DNA from: Euryarchaeota archaeon UBA28
Lineage (GTDB): Archaea > Thermoplasmatota > Poseidoniia > Poseidoniales > Thalassarchaeaceae
Length of the DNA: 64,000 nucleotides
Assembly (NCBI GenBank): GCA_002501605.1
Contig: DANW01000030.1
Span: forward strand, 1 to 64,000
Direction of reading: 5' to 3'
Made by a program: the position numbers and the translations under genes. Shown here piece after piece: positions 1-7,553 of the stretch. A model generated the notes under the pieces. It was not told the DNA's origin and did no database searches. It worked only from the letters and a program-made list of their open reading frames with translations. Numbering within the stretch: the stretch's first letter is position 1; every line of letters begins with the position of its first letter.

Positions 1-169
1 CTTGGAGCTCGTGATCAAGCAAGCTAACTGCTAGCACATCAGCCCCGTCTTTCAAAAAGAGTTTTACTAACTCCTTCCCAATACCAGAACCGGCCCCAGT
101 TACAATCACCCTCTCGCGTTCCTGTTTTTTTTCAAATTCATGGGTATTGTCAGATTTCTTAGGAGGCAT
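1..169 (-). CDS. Short-chain dehydrogenase/reductase, N-terminal fragment (gene continues beyond the window)
   Basis: Only the first 56 codons are present; the gene runs off the left edge. The minus-strand ATG at 169 is followed by a charged, Lys/Glu-rich leader of about 20 residues. Then comes a beta-strand and the glycine-rich nucleotide-binding loop VTGAGSGIG, which fits the TGxxxGxG signature of the classical SDR Rossmann fold. The next residues (GKELVKLFLKDGADVLAVS) look like the first helix and second strand. The catalytic YxxxK is not in the window, so the substrate cannot be inferred. The 5' flank (170-316) shows no other gene. Confidence 0.7.
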   Translation of the reverse strand, partial: MPPKKSDNTHEFEKKQERERVIVTGAGSGIGKELVKLFLKDGADVLAVSLLDHELQ

Positions 170-316
170 GTTGTGATTGTAACTGACACACTGCAAAAAA
201 TTACCTGTCGCTACCCTCCCCTCCCATCGAACTGGAACATTCATTTCCGGAAGCCGGTTCCCCCAAACGCCTCAATGACGACGAAGGTGGACTGAGCCAC
301 GGCACTGACGTTCCCT

Positions 317-1045
317 ATGAGTACCGAGAGGCACCCAAATCACACGCGCATTCAAGTCATGTGCCTCATTCGGCAGACTATGCATAGGACTGGAACGTGC
401 ATAATTCTCGTATTCCTCATGCTAGTGAGCATGGCGTCCAGTGGATGCATGGGTCTCGCTGTGCAGAGGGAGGTCATGGAAGGTATGCGAGAGGATCCAC
501 GGGAGGATATTGTCCCAGTGGAGCCACTCGTACAAGCACACACTTTCTCACAGAACGAATGTGTACTTCCCGGGTCTGAAGACTCGAACCAAGAAACAGA
601 CTGCTACTCAAACGAGAGCAGGATATTGGTGGACGAGACTGTATCGAAGATGTTACTGGACTTCTCGGTCTCTTTCGAGTGGTCTGCGACTCTTGGAGAA
701 CTGCTCGGGAATAATACAGATGAGCTAAGATTTGTTGAAATTAAGCTATTGAAGCCGAACGGAGATTTGTGTTGGGACTACCTCGCCACAAGCTCAGTGG
801 GCCAGATGTCACTGGAACTGAGGAGCGAGAGTGACTGTACAATATCCATTGGTAATTCTTCTGGATTTAGCGATGGGGAATGGCTCCTAAACGTCAGGGC
901 CAGAGGATATGCCATATCGGCCCCCATAGATACTCTCTCATTCGAGGATGAGTTCAGAGTTTCACTTTGGGTGACAAAAAAATGCGTGGTTTTCCCCGAA
1001 ATTCATGAAGAGGGAGAGTGCACGTTCAGCTCTGAGCTGGAATAA
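317..1045 (+). CDS. Predicted secreted lipoprotein of unknown function
   Basis: This 242-residue reading frame has a hydrophobic stretch (about residues 27-42) ending in a lipobox-like SSGC, so the mature protein is probably lipid-anchored outside the cell from that cysteine. The ATG at 380 (residue 22) gives a more normal signal peptide (MHRTGTCIILVFLML...) and may be the true start. The mature part holds several cysteines (for example LPGS..ETDC and WVTKKCVV) that could form disulfides. It looks like a single beta-rich domain of about 130 residues. I do not recognise a family. It stands alone before rpsB, 77 bases upstream. Confidence 0.6.
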   Translation: MSTERHPNHTRIQVMCLIRQTMHRTGTCIILVFLMLVSMASSGCMGLAVQREVMEGMREDPREDIVPVEPLVQAHTFSQNECVLPGSEDSNQETDCYSNESRILVDETVSKMLLDFSVSFEWSATLGELLGNNTDELRFVEIKLLKPNGDLCWDYLATSSVGQMSLELRSESDCTISIGNSSGFSDGEWLLNVRARGYAISAPIDTLSFEDEFRVSLWVTKKCVVFPEIHEEGECTFSSELE

Positions 1046-1122
1046 TCGCCTGAGTTTGGAGGCATACCCATGGCGTAGCGCTTATCAGTGGCCGGCAGTT
1101 CGGACGGCCCTGAGGAATCGCC

Positions 1123-1737
1123 TTGGATGAGAGCCTAACCCCACTTGTACCGCTTGATATGTATGAGCTACACGCTGTTCATATAGGCACAAATCAGAAG
1201 TCTTCGGACATGAAGGGATTCTTGGACAAATTCAGGCAAGACGGTAGTGGATTGCATCACATAGACATCAGGCAGACTGATTCTAGGATTCGAACAGTAG
1301 CTAAGTTCCTAGCAAACTATGATCCTAGCAGAATTTTGGTTGTTAGCGCTCGTCAGTATGGACAGAGGCCAGCCAGAATGTTCGCAGAGGCAATAGGTGC
1401 AAAGAAGATAGTCGGTAGGTTCATTCCTGGGACACTGACAAATCCTAGATTGAGGACGTACATTGAACCAGAAGTCATAGTAGTAACAGACCCAGCAGCA
1501 GACTCACAAGCTCTTTCAGAAGCAGTAAGCTCTGGTTTACCTGTGGTAGGGATTTGCGATGCGAACAACAGGCTCAGAAATGTGGACTTGGTACTACCAG
1601 CTAACAACAAGGGAAGAAGGTCGCTGGCACTAATTTATTGGTTATTGGCGCGTGAGACACTTAAGATTAGAAGTGGAATTTCGGACGTTGACTGGGAGAG
1701 GTCTCAAGACGTTGACGATTGGGAGTCCTCTTTCTAG
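1123..1737 (+). CDS. rpsB: Small ribosomal subunit protein S2
   Basis: This is the archaeal/eukaryotic-type S2 protein of the 30S subunit, 204 residues long. Recognisable S2 signatures are [20 protein letters not shown] near the N-terminus, [40 protein letters not shown], and [18 protein letters not shown] at the C-terminus. The start is a TTG at 1123. I prefer it over the ATG at 1159 because archaeal S2 proteins begin a few residues before the LVPLD segment. The acidic C-terminal tail ([14 protein letters not shown]) is common in this family. The next gene (dihydrouridine synthase) starts 55 bases downstream on the same strand, so the two are probably co-transcribed. Confidence 0.95.
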   Translation: MDESLTPLVPLDMYELHAVHIGTNQKSSDMKGFLDKFRQDGSGLHHIDIRQTDSRIRTVAKFLANYDPSRILVVSARQYGQRPARMFAEAIGAKKIVGRFIPGTLTNPRLRTYIEPEVIVVTDPAADSQALSEAVSSGLPVVGICDANNRLRNVDLVLPANNKGRRSLALIYWLLARETLKIRSGISDVDWERSQDVDDWESSF

Positions 1738-1792
1738 ACTTAAACAGTTATTTCTTAGTGCATGTGATAACCAAGTCGCTTCTCGCAATGTC

Positions 1793-2791
1793 ATGAGCTT
1801 CGAACCTGTGCCAATCTTTCTGGCGCCCATGGCTGGCGTGACAGACTTGGCATATAGGCTACTAGCCAAGGAATGCGGAGCCGACTATACAGTGACAGAG
1901 TTCACCGCCGCCTCAGGCCTTACACGCAGAAATACAAACTCATGGCTAAAAGTCGAGACTGACCCACGTGAGAAGCCGTTCATACCACAAATTTTCGGAG
2001 GAGATATTTCTGAAATGGCTAAAACTGTAGAGATGCTCGAAGACAGATCAGACGTTATTGACATAAATTTCGGCTGTCCGGCACCTAAGGTATGTAGAAA
2101 TGACGCAGGTGCGGCATTATTGCGAGACCCAGATAAGGTAGTCAACATGGTCAGAAGGTGCTTAGATTCCACAGACGTGCCTATCTCTGTAAAGATGAGA
2201 TTAGGAACTGGCTCTGGCCCGAACACCGCTCTTGAAATCTCCAAGAGATTAGCCGATGAAGGTGTGTTGAGAATATGTGTTCATGGTAGGACCTTGAGAC
2301 AGAGATATTCAGGGATAGCAGATTGGGATCAAATCAGGGAGATTTCAGACTCAGTGGATATCCCGGTAATAGCAAATGGTGATGTTGTGGATACGAAATC
2401 AGCGAAGCTTTGCTTGGAGGCAACTCACGCAGGAGGGCTGATGATTGGAAGAGGCGCTATAGGCAGGCCTACTATTTTCCATGAGATAAAACAGGGAATG
2501 GGCTGGTATGACAAATCAGCTCCATGGGGGGATGGGGGTCCTTCGAGAGCGAGGAGTTGGTGTTGGGATAGGTACCTAGAACTGTCTCAAGAAGTTTATG
2601 GCGACACAGGAAGCAAGAACCTCAAGAGACACGCTGTCTCGTTTACTAAGGGGTTAGATGGGGCTTCCTCAATGAGGGTCAGACTCCACTCTATACAGGA
2701 TAAGGCTCAGCTTGGAAGAGAAGTCAGCGACTATCTCCATGGTCTATGTGAGATTGAAAATCAAGTTGAGATCGCCTCATCAAGCCTCTGA
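1793..2791 (+). CDS. dus: tRNA-dihydrouridine synthase
   Basis: This is a flavin-dependent TIM-barrel enzyme that reduces specific uridines of tRNA to dihydrouridine. Evidence includes the N-terminal FLAPMAGVTDLAYRLLAKE (typical APMxGxT), the substrate loop DINFGCPAPKVCRNDAGAALL with the catalytic cysteine in the NFGCP..K motif, SVKMRLG, VHGRTLRQRYSG, IPVIANGDV and MIGRGAIGRP, all in Dus order. The start is taken as the ATG at 1793 (332 residues). A longer open frame from 1652 would overlap rpsB and adds residues unlike the family. The 3' end overlaps the convergent regulator gene by 31 bases. Confidence 0.93.
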   Translation: MSFEPVPIFLAPMAGVTDLAYRLLAKECGADYTVTEFTAASGLTRRNTNSWLKVETDPREKPFIPQIFGGDISEMAKTVEMLEDRSDVIDINFGCPAPKVCRNDAGAALLRDPDKVVNMVRRCLDSTDVPISVKMRLGTGSGPNTALEISKRLADEGVLRICVHGRTLRQRYSGIADWDQIREISDSVDIPVIANGDVVDTKSAKLCLEATHAGGLMIGRGAIGRPTIFHEIKQGMGWYDKSAPWGDGGPSRARSWCWDRYLELSQEVYGDTGSKNLKRHAVSFTKGLDGASSMRVRLHSIQDKAQLGREVSDYLHGLCEIENQVEIASSSL

Positions 2792-3879
2792 GCAACAGTA
2801 TTCAGCCTTCTTAGAGCTCTTTCCGCGTTTCGTTGGACATTCTCGGAAACCTCGCCCCCATCTCGACCCGAGATTCTGAATCCATATGGCATCCTCCCCC
2901 CAAGTGTATTCAGCAGTAACCTCTGAGAATCTATCTCAATTCCTTCGAGAAGGGATTGTACTCGATCTATACTCAACGAGCCCTCCTTCGCTCCGGAGAT
3001 AAGCTTCTTCGAAATCGCCTCATCGATTCTACCTAATCCCCCCCTCGTCATCAGCCACTCCTCCCCTCTAGCATCATATTGCCTCATAAGGCCGGCAAAA
3101 ATGTCTTGTGCGATCCTGTCCATCATAGGTACTCTATCGACAATTCCGGATGCCCTCATCTTCTCTATTGAACGACTTACTCTAGATCTACTCTCCCCCA
3201 TCTTCTCCGAAAGGGCTAGTATAGTAATTGGGACGCTACTCTCACATAGAGCACCCATTACTCCGCTGGCTAGCCCATCTCCTTCTCTCGCCCTCTCCCC
3301 AGAAAGTCCGAGATCTTTGACCAGAGTGGCCATACCAGACTCCTCTGGATCAACCGGCCCAGGTTCGGAAATTTGTATCTTGAACTTAACCTCATCATTT
3401 TGACTGACTATGTTCATCCTATCTTCTGACTCAGAGATTTTCTTAGATAATTCCCTCATTCTAATTTTCAGGACTGTTTTGGCCTCAGTTGAAAGTAATT
3501 CTACAGCCGAGGATATGCTCCCCCCCCTCAAAACATGCATATGCCACCTCCCATCAGTGTGCGCAGATATCAGACCACACTCTCTTAGTTTAACCAATTG
3601 ATGATGCACACCAGTTTGTGAGATTCCTGTGATTTCGCACAGAGATTTTGCATCCCACCCTCTTAATGGCTCTTCCAGAAAAGCTTGACTGATGATTCTA
3701 TGCAAGGCTCCCTGACCCTCGTCAATCGTCCCTCCCTCGACCTTCCTCCTAACCAGCCCCATCGAATCAAGGAGCCAAGCTAACAGAACATCAGGGTCTC
3801 TACTACCTGTTGGCATAGGAAGCTCAACCAGTCGCAGTCTGAACACAGAACCACCCTGATATTGGGGGGTTCTATACAA
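2761..3879 (-). CDS. Predicted transcriptional regulator with two winged-helix domains
   Basis: This is a 372-residue protein with a probable ArsR/MarR-like winged helix at about residues 65-125. There the LCEITGISQTGVHHQLVKL stretch looks like the recognition helix, followed by a wing (TDGRWHMHV). A second DNA-binding-like segment lies at about 205-250 (ITILALSEKMGESRSRVSR). The frame opens with TTG at 3879; a GTG at 3846 is an equally good start. The central and C-terminal parts are helical and charged. No sensor domain is recognised, so ligand and targets are unknown. It lies just downstream of another two-HTH regulator on the same strand (48-base gap), so they may be co-expressed. Confidence 0.72.
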   Translation of the reverse strand: MYRTPQYQGGSVFRLRLVELPMPTGSRDPDVLLAWLLDSMGLVRRKVEGGTIDEGQGALHRIISQAFLEEPLRGWDAKSLCEITGISQTGVHHQLVKLRECGLISAHTDGRWHMHVLRGGSISSAVELLSTEAKTVLKIRMRELSKKISESEDRMNIVSQNDEVKFKIQISEPGPVDPEESGMATLVKDLGLSGERAREGDGLASGVMGALCESSVPITILALSEKMGESRSRVSRSIEKMRASGIVDRVPMMDRIAQDIFAGLMRQYDARGEEWLMTRGGLGRIDEAISKKLISGAKEGSLSIDRVQSLLEGIEIDSQRLLLNTLGGRMPYGFRISGRDGGEVSENVQRNAERALRRLNTVAQRLDEAIST

Positions 3880-3927
3880 TTCCGAGTATCAGAGGTCACA
3901 GACTCCCATTATAGGATGCAATTTCTT

Positions 3928-4581
3928 TCACGAGCACTCTATTCTAACATCCAGCCATGGGTAGTCCACATTCGACCTAGTCAGGCCGTTTAGATGGGGA
4001 GCCAATTCGAGGCCACTCTGACTTAGGATTCCCCTTTCCCTCAAAACTGAGATTGCGGAGTGGACGGAAGCTCTCGATCTACCTAGGTCCCTGGCAAGTT
4101 GAGCTTGGGACTCAGGGCTATTTTCCTCGGTCAGCCTAGCAACAACCACCTTCTGTACCTCTGAAAGTCCCACGGGCATCATTGCCGCGGCTCTGGCGTC
4201 ATCTGTCACTCCAGTTCCCTCTAGGATCTCAACTTGGGCAGGGGCTCCAAAATAGTAGCATGTTCTCCCGTTCACAGGAACAATAGTCACAACCCCCTCC
4301 TTTGTCAGGATATCTAGATGGTGTCTAAGAGTGCCATTAGCAGCATCTAGTCTTCGTTGTAGCTCCCTGAAGTGAATTCCTGGAGACTTCTCCAGGGCAT
4401 CAACTATTCTCACCCTCAGTGGATGCTCCCAATCGTTTTCTCTGTGTGCGATCATGGTTCCCTGCGAGACCGGAAAGAATAGCTGAGCCATTCCTCCCAT
4501 TCCTAGTGCAGCTCCAGCAACCGCGCCGACGGAATCTACGTACCAGGGACGGGAAAGCCTCCATTGGTCAATGAGCGCCAT
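3928..4581 (-). CDS. Winged-helix regulator with N-terminal hydrophobic segment
   Basis: This 217-residue protein starts with a glycine/alanine-rich hydrophobic stretch (about residues 16-37) that may insert in the membrane. A first winged helix follows at about 50-110: PLRVRIVDALEKSPGIHFRELQ, then NGTLRHHLDIL as recognition helix and a wing ending NGRTCYYFG. A second lies at about 135-195 (ESQAQLARDLGRSRASVHSAISVL). Two consecutive HTH domains behind a hydrophobic anchor is a layout also seen in the protein at 51040-51930. It is preceded by a clear AT-rich gap and followed by another regulator gene on the same strand. Regulated genes are unknown. Confidence 0.72.
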   Translation of the reverse strand: MALIDQWRLSRPWYVDSVGAVAGAALGMGGMAQLFFPVSQGTMIAHRENDWEHPLRVRIVDALEKSPGIHFRELQRRLDAANGTLRHHLDILTKEGVVTIVPVNGRTCYYFGAPAQVEILEGTGVTDDARAAAMMPVGLSEVQKVVVARLTEENSPESQAQLARDLGRSRASVHSAISVLRERGILSQSGLELAPHLNGLTRSNVDYPWLDVRIECS

Positions 4582-4651
4582 AGTTTGCTAGGTTAGCGTG
4601 GGGGGTTTTAATCATGCGTTCCAATGCTCATACAATATCACGGTGTAAGGC

Positions 4652-5107
4652 CTAAGCAGGACCATCGATTTTTCCATTATGAATTTTCATGTAACCAACA
4701 AAGGGAGACAAAAGTGCACCAGCCCTTCTTCCATGGACTGTTAGACTGTACTTCACCCTAACGGGAGGTCCATCCTCTACTATCCTCTCAACAAGACCGT
4801 TCTCGACACATGTGGTAAGTTTGTCAGATAGAGTACGACTACTTATTCCTCTAAGTAGACCCCTCATTTCATTGAATCTACGATCGCCGGCTATGTATAG
4901 AGTTGCAAGAATCTCAGTTGTCCATCTCGAACTGAGTACGGAAAATGCATCCACAGCAGAATCTACTTCCCAACCAACGTCAAATTCCTCGTCATTGTAC
5001 TTTGAAAACAGATTACGTATTTCCTTGCCCAAACCCATCACTTCATCCACAGACTTCTCCACTCTTCGAAGATCTTTCTTGGATATTCTGAGTGGTCGGC
5101 TAGACAT
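4652..5107 (-). CDS. HxlR-type transcriptional regulator
   Basis: This is a 151-residue single-domain winged-helix protein. The family core is visible: FSVLSSRWTTEILATLYIAG, then RFNEMRGLLRGISSRTLSDKL (recognition region), then NGLVERIV and the wing VRVKYSLTVHGR. HxlR proteins act as dimers and often respond to small molecules or redox state, but no inducer can be read from the sequence. The frame is open from 5164, but the ATG at 5107 is favoured because a TATA-like element at 5139-5146 then sits about 32 bases upstream. It is divergent from the 53-residue ORF at 5231, which may be its target. Confidence 0.82.
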   Translation of the reverse strand: MSSRPLRISKKDLRRVEKSVDEVMGLGKEIRNLFSKYNDEEFDVGWEVDSAVDAFSVLSSRWTTEILATLYIAGDRRFNEMRGLLRGISSRTLSDKLTTCVENGLVERIVEDGPPVRVKYSLTVHGRRAGALLSPFVGYMKIHNGKIDGPA

Positions 5108-5138
5108 GAGTATCAAGTGGTCCACATGGTATCTAGTG

Positions 5139-5146
5139 TATAAAAT
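5139..5146 (-). promoter_or_regulatory. Candidate archaeal TATA box for the HxlR-type gene
   Basis: On the minus strand this reads ATTTTATA, about 32 bases upstream of the ATG at 5107. That is the spacing expected for transcription starting roughly ten bases before the start codon. This is assigned by eye and is not tested. Confidence 0.4.
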
Positions 5147-5180
5147 GCATCTACGTGTAATCACGAAAACTTATGCACTC

Positions 5181-5189
5181 AAATATAAG
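5181..5189 (+). promoter_or_regulatory. Candidate archaeal TATA box for the small ORF at 5231
   Basis: The sequence AAATATAAG lies about 45 bases upstream of the small ORF start. It would place transcription start near 5212, with a leader of about 20 bases carrying the ribosome-binding site GGAGGAA (5224-5230). Confidence 0.4.
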
Positions 5190-5230
5190 ATTCGGATGGC
5201 TTAGTGTGAAATCTACACCAGTAGGAGGAA

Positions 5231-5392
5231 ATGAAAATGGATAAATTCTTAGAAACATGGATCAATGAGACAATCGGAAAAGAGGAAATTGCAGGAGAAT
5301 ATGAGAGAATAAGTTTGAGGGCAATCCTATACGCGGCAATCGCAAACTACAGGGCTCCAGCATGGGTACAGTCCCCACTCAGGGGACTTTAG
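5231..5392 (+). CDS. Small hypothetical protein (53 residues)
   Basis: This short open frame (ATG 5231, TAG ending 5392) encodes MKMDKFLETW...VQSPLRGL, a mainly helical, soluble peptide. A strong ribosome-binding site (GGAGGAA) abuts the ATG, and a TATA-like element sits at 5181-5189. Those two signals are the reason to call it real. No family is recognised. It is divergent from the HxlR regulator at 5107, an arrangement typical of a regulator and its target, and its stop overlaps the 3' end of the convergent beta-oxidation gene by four bases. Confidence 0.55.
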   Translation: MKMDKFLETWINETIGKEEIAGEYERISLRAILYAAIANYRAPAWVQSPLRGL

Positions 5393-7449
5393 GAGGAGTT
5401 GTACTTCGGCCTCCTTCCTTCTATCAAAGCGCTCAATCCCTCTTCGGCATCGGAAGTACCGAATATCTCCTCGAGCCTTTCCAGCTCTAGCTTAAGACCA
5501 TCCTCCAGGCTAGAACCATTAGTTGCGTAGGATAGAAGTTCGCTTGCTATTCTTATGGCGATTGGTGCACCCCTAGATAGAGACTTGACTTGTCTTGATA
5601 CCATTGGATCATCGGAATCAAAACCTGATGGGATTTCCCCTGCCAACAAAGCCCCGATATTTTCATCAGAGTAAAATTTCTTTGAGAAAGCTACGACCTT
5701 ACTGCCATCATTAACAGGCCGAAATGCATACTTATTCTCGGGCTTTATCCCAATTAGAGAATTTACCACTGAATCAACTTCAGAAGGATGTACGCTGTGG
5801 GTTAGAAGTCCCAGATCATATGCAGTAACTGAATCTAGGAAGTTTCCGGCTAGTATCGCGTATCTGGAGCATTCCAAGCCGCAAATTCTTGCTGTCCTTT
5901 GAGTTCCACCAAGTCCGGGGTATATTCCTATCGATGTTTCGGGAAATCTGAATTGGCTCCTTCTGGTCCCTATCCTGTAATCACACGACAGCGCAAGTTC
6001 GAGACCTCCTCCCAGTGCTAAACCAGTCGTTAGCGCTATCGTTGTTTTTTGACTGTTCTCGATACTGTTCAAAACTTCATGGCCCTTTGCTGTGAATTCG
6101 TAGATCTCCTCAAATGAGTCCTCTCTTAGCTTGTCAACGAAGAATTTTACATCCGCACCAGCCACAAATGCCTTACCCGCTCCTTCAAAGATGATTGTGG
6201 AGATATCAGACATAGAATTGACTTCATCTACAGCCAAACCAAGTTGTGTGACCAGATCTACATTCAGTGCATTCATTGCCTCGGGCCTGTTTAGCTTTAC
6301 CTTGGCCACGTCGTCTTCAATTTCCAAATCAACGTATGAGAATTCGAATTTTTCTTTCCTGTCAATGAACCATTCTGGTACTTCGATGTTCGCCATATCA
6401 GAGTAGTCAGATGCCATTCTGGATGCATTACTCATTCCAATTTCATTCGCAATCTCGAATGGACCCTTCGCCCATCTTAGGCCAACCTTGGCCCCTCTAT
6501 CCACATCTTCCATCGAACATACCCCCTCTTCCACAATCTGTGATGAAACTGAGAAAACTTGTCCTAGGAGCCTCTCGGAAATTACCTTACTGGTTTCCAG
6601 GTCGCAGTCCTCGGGTCCATTAATATCCCACATTTTCCCTTCTTCCACCAGTTTTCTGAGATTCGTCGCTCCTCTGTATCTGGGGGTTTCTAATTGTTCA
6701 GCAAGATAATCAGTTGAGTGAAGGGCAATGGGTGGGCCAGTGAGATTCATCAGAGCGAAAGGTCCCATTCCTATTTCAAACGAATTTCTTGAAACTGCAT
6801 CTATCTGTGCCGCTGTACCAACCCCCTCTTCTAGTAGCAAACACGCCTCGTTAAGCCAGGGAACAAAGAACCTGTTGACGACGAATCCTGGTCTGTCCTT
6901 ACAGACAATAACCACCTTTCCCATGGACTTACAGTATTGTTCGACCAACTTAACACTCTCTTCGGAAGTCATGGACGCTGGGATAATCTCAACGAGCCTG
7001 TTCTTCGCGGGATGATAGAAGAAGTGAAGACCGACAAACCTATCCGGTCTTCCCGTGACCTCCGCCAGCTCATTGACGGAGAGAGATGAAGTATTACTGG
7101 CGAGGATAGTGCCGTCTCCACAGACTCTGTTTAGAGTTTGAAAAACTGATTTCTTTACGTCAAAATCTTCGAAAACTGCCTCAATCACCAAATCAGTGCT
7201 TGGATCTACATTCTCTGTTCCAACAACTCCTGAGATCCTGGATTTTATTTCCTCGACTTGCTTAGGGTTGAAAATACGCCTCTCTTCTGCCTCATCAAGA
7301 AAGCTCGATACGATCCCCTGTCCTCTCTCTACCCACTCAAGCTCCCTATCGACCATCTGCACCATGAATCGTTCTTGCGCGCTTTTCTGTGCTATTCCAG
7401 AGCCCATGTTTCCTGCACCAATGACTGCCACTTTCTCAATCGGTCCCAT
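5389..7449 (-). CDS. Fused 3-hydroxyacyl-CoA dehydrogenase / enoyl-CoA hydratase
   Basis: This bifunctional beta-oxidation enzyme hydrates enoyl-CoA and oxidises the 3-hydroxyacyl-CoA with NAD. The dehydrogenase half is N-terminal: VAVIGAGNMGSGIAQ (NAD loop), NTSSLSVNELAEVTGRPDRFVGLHFF, then a C-terminal dehydrogenase domain with RPGFVVNRFFVPWLNEA. The crotonase half occupies about residues 375-620, with GAGKAFVAGADVKFF and GLALGGGLELALSCDYR (oxyanion hole and catalytic Glu region), then FPETSIGIYPGLGGTQR. Dehydrogenase-first order is typical of archaeal fusions and opposite to bacterial FadB. The ATG at 7449 is preferred to the longer frame from 7470 because it begins right before the NAD-binding strand. 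It could act in fatty-acid breakdown or a crotonyl-CoA pathway. Confidence 0.92.
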   Translation of the reverse strand: MGPIEKVAVIGAGNMGSGIAQKSAQERFMVQMVDRELEWVERGQGIVSSFLDEAEERRIFNPKQVEEIKSRISGVVGTENVDPSTDLVIEAVFEDFDVKKSVFQTLNRVCGDGTILASNTSSLSVNELAEVTGRPDRFVGLHFFYHPAKNRLVEIIPASMTSEESVKLVEQYCKSMGKVVIVCKDRPGFVVNRFFVPWLNEACLLLEEGVGTAAQIDAVSRNSFEIGMGPFALMNLTGPPIALHSTDYLAEQLETPRYRGATNLRKLVEEGKMWDINGPEDCDLETSKVISERLLGQVFSVSSQIVEEGVCSMEDVDRGAKVGLRWAKGPFEIANEIGMSNASRMASDYSDMANIEVPEWFIDRKEKFEFSYVDLEIEDDVAKVKLNRPEAMNALNVDLVTQLGLAVDEVNSMSDISTIIFEGAGKAFVAGADVKFFVDKLREDSFEEIYEFTAKGHEVLNSIENSQKTTIALTTGLALGGGLELALSCDYRIGTRRSQFRFPETSIGIYPGLGGTQRTARICGLECSRYAILAGNFLDSVTAYDLGLLTHSVHPSEVDSVVNSLIGIKPENKYAFRPVNDGSKVVAFSKKFYSDENIGALLAGEIPSGFDSDDPMVSRQVKSLSRGAPIAIRIASELLSYATNGSSLEDGLKLELERLEEIFGTSDAEEGLSALIEGRRPKYNSS

Positions 7450-7522
7450 GAGCCCCGGACGAGGGTCCAATCAATGAATGCAACGGAAAGGAGCGCCAAG
7501 AAAATCCTCACAGAAAGGAAGA

Positions 7523-7529
7523 ATTTATT
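7523..7529 (+). promoter_or_regulatory. Candidate TATA box for the secreted-protein operon at 7554
   Basis: ATTTATT lies about 28 bases before the ATG at 7554. No ribosome-binding site is visible, so the transcript may be leaderless. Assigned by eye. Confidence 0.3.
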
Positions 7530-7553
7530 CATCACACACACCACAAATACGCT

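Noticed and set aside
1652..1792. N-terminal extension of the dihydrouridine synthase
   Set aside because: It overlaps rpsB in another frame, and the Dus fold begins right after the ATG at 1793.
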